This document shows, piece by piece, positions 34,858-42,723 of a DNA stretch of 64,000 bases (position 1 is its first letter; every line of letters begins with the position of its first letter). The stretch comes from Desulfosarcina alkanivorans (lineage in GTDB: Bacteria > Desulfobacterota > Desulfobacteria > Desulfobacterales > Desulfosarcinaceae): positions 6,324,001 to 6,388,000 of the forward strand of contig NZ_AP021874.1 of assembly GCF_009688945.1 (NCBI RefSeq), written 5' to 3'. The notes under the pieces were generated by a model. That model was not told the DNA's origin and made no database searches. It saw nothing but the letters and a program-made list of their open reading frames with translations. Made by a program: the position numbers and the translations under genes.

Positions 34858-36432
34858 TCAGATTTTAAAGCTCTCCGCCTGCCCCGTGTATTGTTTGCGC
34901 AGTACCGGTTTTTCAATTTTTCCGGTGGGGTTGCGGGGAACGTCGCCGAAAATGATTTTCCGGGGGCGCTTATAGCGCGCAAGCGCACTGCAGAATTCTT
35001 CCACCTCCGCTTTGGTCAGGTGGTGGCCGTGCTTTACCTTGATGATGGCCGTGGCGATTTCTCCGAGCCGCATGCTGGGCAAGCCTATCACGGCCGCATC
35101 CTGAACCTTGGGGTGGCCCATGAGAAAATCCTCTATTTCTACCGGGTAGATGTTTTCGCCCCCGGTAATAATGACGTCTTTTTTCCGATCGACCAGCCAG
35201 ATGAATCCCGCATCGTCCTGCCGGGCCACATCGCCGGTGAGCAGCCAGCCGTTATGGATGGCTTCAGCGGTGGCTTCGGGATTTTTGTAATACTCTTTCA
35301 TAACGCCGGGCCCCTTGAGGATCAGCTCGCCCGGGCTCCCCTGGTCGACCGGCTCCATCCGGTCGTCGACAATCTGAAATTCCCAGTCAAAACCGGGTAC
35401 GCCGATGGCGCCCACCTTGTGCATGTTGGCCATTCCCAGGTGAATGCAACCGGGACCGGTGCTTTCCGTGAGGCCGTAGTTGGTGTCGTACTGGTGGTCG
35501 GGAAAAATTTTCTGCCATTCCCTGATCAGGCTCGATGGAACCGGCTGGGCGCCGATATGCATGAGCCGCCACTGGTCCAGTCGGTAGTTTTTCAATTTCA
35601 ATTCACCGCTTTCAATGGCAAACAGCAGATCCATGGCCCATGGCACCAGCAGCCAGACGATGGTTACCCGCTCCTCGGAAATGGCTTCCAGAATCCACCG
35701 GGGGTCGATTCCCTTGAGAATGACCGCCCTGGCCCCGACGATGAAATTTCCGAACCAGTGCATCTTGGCGCCCGTATGATACAGGGGAGGGATGCACAGG
35801 AAATTGTCCGTGTGGGTCTGGTTGTGATGTCGGTTTTCCACATAGCAGGCGTGTTCCAGATTGCGGTGGGTCAGCCGGGTTGCCTTGGGTGTTCCCGTCG
35901 TGCCGGAGGTGAAGTAAAGCGCCGCATCATCACAGATGTCTATGGGGACGTCCGGGGCCTTGGCCCGGTGCCCGGCGATCAACCCGTCCAATGATTCCGC
36001 CCAGGAGGGGCGTTTGTCTTCAGGGCCGGCAAAAATGAATGTTTGGACACTGCTTTCAATTTCGGTGCGGATTTCCGATACCCGTTCGATGAACTCCTCT
36101 CCAAAAATGAAGGCCTTGGCCTCGGCGGTACGGGTGCAATTGGCGATCGTTTTGGCGACGAACCGAAAATTCAACGGAACCGCCCAGGCACCGGTTCTCA
36201 GGATGCCGAAATAGGCGGGCAGCCACTGGATGCAGTTCATCATCAGGTGGACGACACGATCACCTTTTCTGACACCCCTGGCCATCAGCCCCCGGGCGAT
36301 GGCATTGGCCTGGTCGTCGAAGGTTTTCCAGGTGATTTCCACCCGGCGATGTTTTTCCGGCTCCCTTTCGATGAGGGCCGTTTCCTGACCATACATTCTG
36401 GCGTTTCTGGACAGGATTTCGGTAATGAGCAT
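34858..36432 (-). CDS. AMP-dependent acyl-CoA synthetase/ligase
   Basis: This 524-residue ANL-superfamily enzyme activates a carboxylate to its CoA thioester through an acyl-AMP. It has the P-loop YFTSGTTGTPK near 173-183, the core NYGLTESTGPG near 315, GWLLTGDVARQDDAGF near 395, and the catalytic lysine in NPTGKIEKPVLRK near the C-terminus. Substrate class cannot be assigned; fatty, aryl or dicarboxylic acids are all possible. ATG 36432 has AGGA 9 bases upstream. It stands alone on the minus strand between dnaK and a plus-strand hypothetical gene. Confidence 0.9.
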   Translation of the reverse strand: MLITEILSRNARMYGQETALIEREPEKHRRVEITWKTFDDQANAIARGLMARGVRKGDRVVHLMMNCIQWLPAYFGILRTGAWAVPLNFRFVAKTIANCTRTAEAKAFIFGEEFIERVSEIRTEIESSVQTFIFAGPEDKRPSWAESLDGLIAGHRAKAPDVPIDICDDAALYFTSGTTGTPKATRLTHRNLEHACYVENRHHNQTHTDNFLCIPPLYHTGAKMHWFGNFIVGARAVILKGIDPRWILEAISEERVTIVWLLVPWAMDLLFAIESGELKLKNYRLDQWRLMHIGAQPVPSSLIREWQKIFPDHQYDTNYGLTESTGPGCIHLGMANMHKVGAIGVPGFDWEFQIVDDRMEPVDQGSPGELILKGPGVMKEYYKNPEATAEAIHNGWLLTGDVARQDDAGFIWLVDRKKDVIITGGENIYPVEIEDFLMGHPKVQDAAVIGLPSMRLGEIATAIIKVKHGHHLTKAEVEEFCSALARYKRPRKIIFGDVPRNPTGKIEKPVLRKQYTGQAESFKI

Positions 36433-36637
36433 GATGGTTGTCCTTGTTTGTCGACGTTGCAAAAACGCCCCGATGAATTACGTTAAACCAAGGTTGGGGC
36501 ATTAACAGAATGCCGACCGATGGTCAAGGCTGCTGCCGTATGACCGGCAACTGTGATCACCCGATTAACTGCAGCCCCGGTTTTGACTGCGCCTGGAGGA
36601 TCACCGGGATTCCCTTCACACCCTTTAGGGCACTTGA

Positions 36638-36661
36638 GGCGGTAGCCTGTCGTCTACCGCC
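36638..36661. other. 8-bp hairpin in the 36433-36716 intergenic interval
   Basis: GGCGGTAG and CTACCGCC flank an 8-base loop. No T-tract follows. The rest of the interval, between divergent genes, shows no recognisable RNA or frame. Confidence 0.4.
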
Positions 36662-36716
36662 AGTGTGCTGATTCCATAGACGGATGACTGACCCTTATCG
36701 GGAAAAAGAGGCGGCG

Positions 36717-37106
36717 ATGCTTGTCTTTGATGGAAATTATATGCTGGAAAGAAAGGGGGACCCCGGCGCGAATCCGGCCCATGCCTGTGCCTGGCGATTG
36801 AAAATTATCGATTTCTCATCCGGCGGCGCCCGTCATGCCTACATCCGTCCGTATGCTGTTCTGGCGTTTCGCAAGGAAGGGGGCATTTTTAAATCCAGTT
36901 GCGCAGAAAGCCTGGGCAATCGGATCTGCAAGGATTTTGGCCTGAATGTGGATGACATCCTCTGGGTCGAAGCATTCCCCGACCTTCCCGGTGCCCTTTA
37001 CGTGGCTGTTTTTACGCCCCGCTACCAGGAAATGATGATCGACTACACCGTCAGCTGGCGGCCCATTCTGGAAAACGAGCAGGCAGCCGTGGCCCCCTGG
37101 TGCTGA
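36717..37106 (+). CDS. hypothetical protein, 129 residues
   Basis: I do not recognise this family. It has no signal peptide or membrane span and looks like a compact alpha/beta cytoplasmic protein with one SSCAE cysteine and a final PWC. ATG 36717 was chosen because GAGG lies about 7 bases upstream. An in-frame ATG at 36684 is an alternative. It is a single gene flanked by noncoding stretches of over 280 bases on both sides. Confidence 0.6.
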   Translation: MLVFDGNYMLERKGDPGANPAHACAWRLKIIDFSSGGARHAYIRPYAVLAFRKEGGIFKSSCAESLGNRICKDFGLNVDDILWVEAFPDLPGALYVAVFTPRYQEMMIDYTVSWRPILENEQAAVAPWC

Positions 37107-37207
37107 TCGGTGCCGGTTCAGAACCCCTTTCGCGTACCTTAAAAGAGAGGGCGATGACCCGAAAGGGGGCTCGTCAGCGATCATGCGCTGCCGTTCCAAA
37201 ATATGGG

Positions 37208-37236
37208 TTGAATGTTCCAGCGGTTTTAACTAATAT
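37208..37236 (+). promoter_or_regulatory. sigma70-type promoter of serA
   Basis: TTGAAT (37208-37213) and TAATAT (37231-37236) are spaced 17 bases, about 180 bases before the serA start. In the rest of 37107-37413 I see only a long-loop inverted repeat (CCCCTTTCG 37124-37132 with its complement at 37160-37168). Confidence 0.6.
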
Positions 37237-37413
37237 GCGCCTCCAGACAGAACACTCCGGGTTCTTGTTTTTTCGTGTCCATCGCGGCAATTGGCAAACA
37301 GCGCTGAAAAAGAGATCTGTTTTCTCAGTATGGGTTTCTGTCCGACAGGGAGCCCATTGTCGATGGTGATGCGCTGTGTGGACGATTCATCAACCATTCA
37401 ACCAAGGACGCAC

Positions 37414-38997
37414 ATGATGAAGGTGCTGGTCAGTGACAATCTGGGTGAAGATGGCATTCGTATGTTTCAGGAGGCTTCCGGTATCGAGGTGGATGTAAAG
37501 ACCGGTCTGGAAGCGGACGCGCTCAAGGCGATCATTGCCGATTACGATGCCCTGGTGATTCGAAGTGCCACCAAGGTGACCGAAGAGCTGCTGCAGGCGG
37601 CCACGCGACTCAAGGTGGTGGGCCGGGCCGGCATCGGCCTGGACAATGTGGACATTCCGGCGGCAACCCGGCGCGGGGTCGTGGTCATGAATACCCCTAC
37701 GGGCAATGTCGTCACCACTGCCGAGCATGCCATCGCCATGATGCTGGCCCTGACCCGCAATATCCCCACGGGGACCGCCTCCCTGAGGGACGGCCGGTGG
37801 GAGAAGAAAAAGCTTCAGGGGCGTGAGATCTTCAACAAGGTCCTGGGGGTCATTGGATATGGAAAGATAGGTGCGATCGTCGCGGACCGGGCCCGTGGAC
37901 TGAAAATGAACGTGATCATCCACGATCCGTTTGTCACTCCGGAGCAGATCGAAAAGGCGGGGTTCGAGAGCGTGGACCTGGAGGCCCTGTACGCGCGGGC
38001 CGATTACATCACCGTGCATGTGCCCAAACTGAAAAATACCGTCGGGATGGTGGACAGGGCGGCTTTCGACAAGATGAAAGACGGGGTGATGGTCGTCAAC
38101 TGCGCCCGTGGCGGCATCGTCAATGAAAGCGATCTCTATGATGCCATTGTTGCCGGAAAGGTCGCCGGTGCGGCCCTGGATGTGTTCGAAACCGAACCGC
38201 CGGGGCAGGCGCCCCTCATCTCCCATGAGCGGGTGATCTGTACACCCCATTTAGGGGCCTCCACCCGGGAGGCACAGACCAATGTCGCCGTGGCGATCGC
38301 CAGGCAGATTATTGATTTCCTGGCCGCGGGGACGGTGGTCAACGCGGTGAACATGCCCTCGGTGACCGGTGAGGTACTGGAAAAGATCGGCCCCTATCTC
38401 ACGCTGGCCGACCGCATGGGGTGCCTCCAGGCCCAGCTGGTCCAAGGCCCCATCAAGGAAGTGGTCGTTGAATTTTGCGGCGATTTCAGAGAGTTGGATC
38501 TTTCTCCCGTGTCGACGGCGGTCCTCAAGGGCATCCTGACCCCGGTGGTCAAAGATGACGTCAATTTTGTCAACGCCCATGTCATGGCCCAGCAGCGGGG
38601 CATCAAGGTGACCGAGACCAGCACGGCCGAGTCGGACTACTATGTGAACCAGATAATCGTTCGGGCGATCACCACCGAGATGGAAAGTGTGGTCTCCGGA
38701 ACGATTTTCGGGAAAAAAGACCCGCGGATTGTCAAGATTGACAAATTCCGATTGGAGATGATTCCCCATGGCCACATGGCATTGATCCAGAACATCGACA
38801 AGCCCGGCTCCATCGGTGAAATCGGTACCACCCTGGGCCGATACAACATCAATATCGGAAGGATGCAGGTGGGCCAGGAGGAGGAAGGGGACCGCAACAT
38901 CATTTTCCTGACGACCGATACCCCCATCCCCGAGGAAGTGGTCGCGGAAATGCGGCAGCTCTCTCTTGTTAAAACGGTCACGCCGCTTGAGTTTTAG
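37414..38997 (+). CDS. serA: D-3-phosphoglycerate dehydrogenase
   Basis: This 527-residue enzyme starts serine synthesis by oxidising 3-phosphoglycerate with NAD. The substrate and nucleotide domains fill about residues 1-310, with LGVIGYGKIGAIVADRARG near 147 and the catalytic Arg/Glu/His set in NCARGGIVNE, DVFETEPP and TPHLGASTREAQ. An intervening ASB domain follows, then a C-terminal ACT regulatory domain (about 455-527), which implies serine feedback. The ATGATG at 37414 has AAGGA upstream. The frame can be read further upstream but into the promoter. Confidence 0.96.
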   Translation: MMKVLVSDNLGEDGIRMFQEASGIEVDVKTGLEADALKAIIADYDALVIRSATKVTEELLQAATRLKVVGRAGIGLDNVDIPAATRRGVVVMNTPTGNVVTTAEHAIAMMLALTRNIPTGTASLRDGRWEKKKLQGREIFNKVLGVIGYGKIGAIVADRARGLKMNVIIHDPFVTPEQIEKAGFESVDLEALYARADYITVHVPKLKNTVGMVDRAAFDKMKDGVMVVNCARGGIVNESDLYDAIVAGKVAGAALDVFETEPPGQAPLISHERVICTPHLGASTREAQTNVAVAIARQIIDFLAAGTVVNAVNMPSVTGEVLEKIGPYLTLADRMGCLQAQLVQGPIKEVVVEFCGDFRELDLSPVSTAVLKGILTPVVKDDVNFVNAHVMAQQRGIKVTETSTAESDYYVNQIIVRAITTEMESVVSGTIFGKKDPRIVKIDKFRLEMIPHGHMALIQNIDKPGSIGEIGTTLGRYNINIGRMQVGQEEEGDRNIIFLTTDTPIPEEVVAEMRQLSLVKTVTPLEF

Positions 38998-39064
38998 ATT
39001 GTCCGGATAGGCGTATGCCTCGTCGGTAAAGAAGGTTTTTTCAATCTTTTCAAGGAGTATTGCC

Positions 39065-39385
39065 ATGACAGACGAAAAGCGGGAGAGCGCCGGCACTGAG
39101 GGGCCGGGCGGCCATCAGGAATCCGAGGCAAGATCGCCCCTGCCGACTATCAATTTTGCCACCTTTATCTTTTCGCTCAATTCATCGGCACTGGTTCAAC
39201 TGGGAATGATGGAAGACCCGACGTCCGGTGAACAGGCCAAGAACCTGCCACTGGCCAAGCAGACCATCGACCTCCTTTCCATGCTTGAAGAGAAGACGCG
39301 CGGGAACCTGGATGCCGATGAGGCCGCAATGCTCAAAAATATCCTCTATGACCTCCGGATTCACTACGTGAAAGAGACCGGGTAG
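39065..39385 (+). CDS. DUF1844-family protein
   Basis: This 106-residue protein contains the DUF1844 core INFATFIFSLNSSALVQLG followed by a helical region. The family is common in Desulfobacterota and other phyla and has no known function. AAGGAG precedes the ATG. It lies between serA and ispE, 67 bases after the former and 24 before the latter. Confidence 0.88.
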   Translation: MTDEKRESAGTEGPGGHQESEARSPLPTINFATFIFSLNSSALVQLGMMEDPTSGEQAKNLPLAKQTIDLLSMLEEKTRGNLDADEAAMLKNILYDLRIHYVKETG

Positions 39386-39409
39386 GCACACGCATCCGGG
39401 GAATCGGCA

Positions 39410-40300
39410 ATGGGTACGGTTACCATCAAGGCGCCGGCGAAGATCAACCTGTTTCTTCGTATCACCGGCAAGCGTCCCGACGGTTATCATGATCTTTATT
39501 CGCTCATGTGCCCGCTGGCCCTTTACGACACCTTGTCCCTGGTCTTCTGTGGTTCGGGAATATCCGTGTTCTGCGACCATCCGGGGATTCCAGAAGATTC
39601 TTCCAACCTGGCCTTCTGTTCGGCGGAACGCTTTTTTGATGCCGCATTCGATGGAAACATCCCGCCCGGGGGTGGTCTGGCCATTCACATTGAAAAAAAT
39701 ATTCCTGTGGGAGCGGGGCTGGGTGGCGGCAGCAGCGATGCCGCTGCCGTACTGACGGCCCTGAACCGCCATTTTGGCCAACCGCTTTCTCCTCCGGCAC
39801 TCATGGCTCTGGGGGCGCGAATAGGGGCCGACATTCCTTTTTTCATCCTCGGCGTGCCGGCGCTGGCATCCGGAACTGGTGACCGGCTCTCCCCCTTTCC
39901 CCACCTGACCCCATGGACGGCATTGCTGGTGTATCCGAACGAGGCGGTATCCACCGCCTGGGTCTACAAAAATCTGAATTTAAGATTGACAAAAGACGAA
40001 AAAAAACTTAGTAAATTTCACTTTGATGGCCGATTTTTCAACGTTGATGAGCATCTGGTCAATGATTTGGAATGCGTGACCGAAAAGGCGATTCCGGTCA
40101 TCAAAGGGATAAAGCGTTTGCTGCTGGCACATGGAGCGGCCGGGGCCATGATGTCCGGCAGTGGCTCGACGGTGTTCGGATTGTTTGCGGACCCCGAACG
40201 GGCCAATTCAGCATATACTGCCTTGTGTAACAATCAGCAAAGTCAAAACTGGACGCTTTATGTCGCGGATCTTTTGATCCAGGGGCCGGTTGCTACCTGA
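39410..40300 (+). CDS. ispE: 4-diphosphocytidyl-2-C-methyl-D-erythritol kinase
   Basis: This 296-residue GHMP kinase of the MEP isoprenoid pathway has the substrate motif KAPAKINLFLRITGKRPDGYH at the start (quoted here as the IspE hallmark), the ATP loop PVGAGLGGGSSDAA near 100-113, and a C-terminal MSGSGSTVFGLF motif. The order ispE then tRNA-Gln then prs is widespread in bacteria, supporting the call. Confidence 0.95.
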   Translation: MGTVTIKAPAKINLFLRITGKRPDGYHDLYSLMCPLALYDTLSLVFCGSGISVFCDHPGIPEDSSNLAFCSAERFFDAAFDGNIPPGGGLAIHIEKNIPVGAGLGGGSSDAAAVLTALNRHFGQPLSPPALMALGARIGADIPFFILGVPALASGTGDRLSPFPHLTPWTALLVYPNEAVSTAWVYKNLNLRLTKDEKKLSKFHFDGRFFNVDEHLVNDLECVTEKAIPVIKGIKRLLLAHGAAGAMMSGSGSTVFGLFADPERANSAYTALCNNQQSQNWTLYVADLLIQGPVAT

Positions 40301-40331
40301 GTTCGGACTTGGATCACGGGCGTTTATCTGC

Positions 40332-40406
40332 TGGGGCGTCGTCAAGTGGCAAGACACAGGATTTTGGTTCCTGCATTCGGAGGTTCGAATCCTCCCGCCC
40401 CAGCCA
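40332..40406 (+). tRNA. tRNA-Gln (anticodon TTG)
   Basis: The acceptor stem TGGGGCG pairs with CGCCCCA. The anticodon arm has stem CAGGA/TCCTG around loop TTTTGGT, giving anticodon TTG. The T arm GGAGG-TTCGAAT-CCTCC is present and the CCA end is encoded (40404-40406). It lies between ispE and prs in the same orientation. Confidence 0.95.
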
Positions 40407-40436
40407 AAATCATCGAACAGGAGCAGTCTTCAGAAA

Positions 40437-41390
40437 GTGACAACGAAAAAGCATAATTTCTGTATCTTTGCAGGTAATTCCAATCCGGACCTGGCGGACA
40501 AGATTGGCGAGTATCTGGATATGCCCCTGTGCGGTGCCGTCGTCAAACGCTTCAGCGATGGTGAAATTCAGATTGAAATCAATGAGAACGTTCGCACCAA
40601 AGACGTTTTTATCCTTCAATCCACCTGCGACCCGGTCAACGACAACCTGGTCGAACTGCTCCTGATGGTGGATGCGCTGAAAAGGGCCTCGGCCCGGCGA
40701 ATTACTGCGGTCATCCCTTACTATGGCTATGCCCGACAGGACAAAAAAGTGGCGCCACGGGTGCCTATCAGCGCCAAGTTGATCGCCGATCTGCTGACGA
40801 CCGCCGGTGCCACCCGCGTGATCACCATGGATCTGCACGCCGGTCAGATCCAGGGCTTTTTTAACATTCCCGTGGACAACCTTTATGCGGCGCCGGTGCT
40901 GTTGGATTACATCAAAGCCAACTTCAGTAATGAAGACCTGGTCATCGTCTCACCGGATGCCGGCGGTGTGGAGCGGGCCCGTGCGTTTGCCAAGCGCCTC
41001 AATGCCGGACTGGCCATCGTCGACAAGCGGCGGTCGGCGCCCAACAAGGCGCAGGCCATGGCGGTTATCGGGGATGTGAAGGACAAGACCGTCATCATAC
41101 AGGACGATATGATCGATACCGCCGGTACGCTCACCGAGGCCGTGAATGCGATCATGGAGCGGGGGGCGCGGGAAGTCCATGCCTGCTGTGCCCACCCGGT
41201 ACTCTCCGGCCCTGCCGTGGCCCGGATCAAAGATTCGCCGATTACCAGCATTGTGTGTACGGATTCCATTCCGCTTAACGTCAAGGCGGCGACCTGCAAT
41301 AAAATCAAGGTGCTTTCCATCTCCAGTCTGGTGGGGGAAGCCATTATCAGAAGCTACACCGGGGACTCGGTAACGTCCCTGTTTGTGTAA
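40437..41390 (+). CDS. prs: ribose-phosphate pyrophosphokinase
   Basis: This 317-residue enzyme makes PRPP for nucleotides, histidine and tryptophan. The N-terminal FAGNSNPDLADKIGEYL, the metal-binding ITMDLHAGQIQGFF, and the PRPP loop VIIQDDMIDTAGT are present. The GTG at 40437 gives the normal length. The frame extends upstream through the tRNA gene, which rules out earlier starts. A GGAG 13 bases upstream is slightly distant. Confidence 0.95.
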   Translation: MTTKKHNFCIFAGNSNPDLADKIGEYLDMPLCGAVVKRFSDGEIQIEINENVRTKDVFILQSTCDPVNDNLVELLLMVDALKRASARRITAVIPYYGYARQDKKVAPRVPISAKLIADLLTTAGATRVITMDLHAGQIQGFFNIPVDNLYAAPVLLDYIKANFSNEDLVIVSPDAGGVERARAFAKRLNAGLAIVDKRRSAPNKAQAMAVIGDVKDKTVIIQDDMIDTAGTLTEAVNAIMERGAREVHACCAHPVLSGPAVARIKDSPITSIVCTDSIPLNVKAATCNKIKVLSISSLVGEAIIRSYTGDSVTSLFV

Positions 41391-41413
41391 TATTCTTAAG
41401 GAGGAAAAGATCT

Positions 41414-42061
41414 TTGGAAATATTGAGCCTGAAAGCAATTCAACGGGAGGCTGTGGGAAACGGTCCTTCCAGAGTCCTGCGGCGGGAAGGGAAAGTTCCT
41501 GCCATTTTGTATGGTCCCAAGACCGAAGCGATGAAACTGACCATCGATAAACTCGATCTGGAACCCATTTTCAAGTCCGGTTCGGTCGCCCAGAAGGTAT
41601 TGAAACTGGAAATAGAAGGGCTTAACGATAAACGCAACGTGATGGTCAAAGAGATGCAGCGGCATCCCGTTTCTCAGCAACTGCTCCATATGGACCTCTA
41701 TGAAGTGTCGATGGGCACGAAGCTTAAAGTCATGGTACCGGTCGTGGTCACCGGCAAGTGCGTCGGTGTGGAAATGGGCGGCATGCTGCAGATCATTCGC
41801 CGCGAACTGGAAGTGCTCAGTCTGCCCGATCAGATTCCCGACAACATCACCATCGATATCACCGACCTGGATATCGGTGACTCGTTTCATGTCCAGGACC
41901 TCCAGCTGGAGGGAGATGTCGAAATTCCTGCCGACGTCAACTTTACCATCCTGACCATCCTCGCCACCAAGGCTGAAGAAGAGGCCGTGGAAGGCGAAGA
42001 AGATGAAGAAATGGCTGAGGGCGCAGAGGCTGAAGCGACTGAAGAGCCGGCTGCAGAGTAG
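41414..42061 (+). CDS. rplY: 50S ribosomal protein L25 (CTC/general stress form)
   Basis: This 215-residue two-domain L25 binds 5S rRNA. It begins MEILSLKAIQREAVGNG and contains GKVPAILYGP, then a C-terminal TL5-like domain (about 95-185) and a highly acidic tail. The start is TTG at 41414 with AAGGAGG about 9 bases upstream. The prs-rplY-pth order is a conserved one. Confidence 0.93.
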   Translation: MEILSLKAIQREAVGNGPSRVLRREGKVPAILYGPKTEAMKLTIDKLDLEPIFKSGSVAQKVLKLEIEGLNDKRNVMVKEMQRHPVSQQLLHMDLYEVSMGTKLKVMVPVVVTGKCVGVEMGGMLQIIRRELEVLSLPDQIPDNITIDITDLDIGDSFHVQDLQLEGDVEIPADVNFTILTILATKAEEEAVEGEEDEEMAEGAEAEATEEPAAE

Positions 42062-42112
42062 CTGTGCTGACGGGTGGACCACCTGCGGCCGATCCGGCCA
42101 GGCATCTCTGCG

Positions 42113-42694
42113 ATGGATGAAATCAAACCGCACCTGATCGTCGGGCTCGGCAACCCGGGCCCGGCGTATGCATTCACCCGCCACAACATCGGATTCATGG
42201 TCGTTGACCGGCTGGTGAGAAAATGCGAGTTGGCGTCCTGCGGCCAGCGGGACGATGCAGTGCTGCACAGCGGGCGGATCGCCGATATTCCGGTTGTTGC
42301 GGCCAGACCCATGACCTACATGAACCGGTCCGGCGGCCCGGTCGGCGATATCGTTCGAACCCACGGTATTCAATTCGAGGACATGGTCGTCATCCACGAT
42401 GACATTGACCTTGCATATGAAAGACTGAAAATCAAAGAGAAAGGGGGGGATGGAGGACACAATGGTTTGAGGTCCCTGATTGACGCCCTGGGGACTGACG
42501 ATTTCGTGAGGGTGCGAATGGGCGTCGGGCGGCCCGAAGCCGACATTGGGGTGGTGGATTACGTTCTGGGGGAATTCGATGCCAGTCAGCGAAGCACGCT
42601 GGAACCCTTTCTATCACGGGCCATCGAGGCTGCTCGAGCAATCCTTTGTGAAGGAGCAAAGGAAGCTATGAATCGGTTTAACAGGAAACCTTGA
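42113..42694 (+). CDS. pth: peptidyl-tRNA hydrolase
   Basis: This 193-residue enzyme recycles peptidyl-tRNA released during translation. The signature GLGNPGPAYAFTRHNIGF is at 11-28 with the catalytic His at 24. Also present are ARPMTYMNRSG with the substrate-binding Asn, the catalytic Asp region VIHDDIDLAY, and GGHNGLRSL. The ATG at 42113 starts right before the fold. The upstream GTG extension is not typical. Confidence 0.95.
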   Translation: MDEIKPHLIVGLGNPGPAYAFTRHNIGFMVVDRLVRKCELASCGQRDDAVLHSGRIADIPVVAARPMTYMNRSGGPVGDIVRTHGIQFEDMVVIHDDIDLAYERLKIKEKGGDGGHNGLRSLIDALGTDDFVRVRMGVGRPEADIGVVDYVLGEFDASQRSTLEPFLSRAIEAARAILCEGAKEAMNRFNRKP

Positions 42695-42723
42695 TTTCAC
42701 GCTAAAACTGAATGGAGGAAAGA

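Noticed and set aside
40290..40436. Earlier start for prs
   Set aside because: The upstream extension reads through the complete tRNA-Gln gene.
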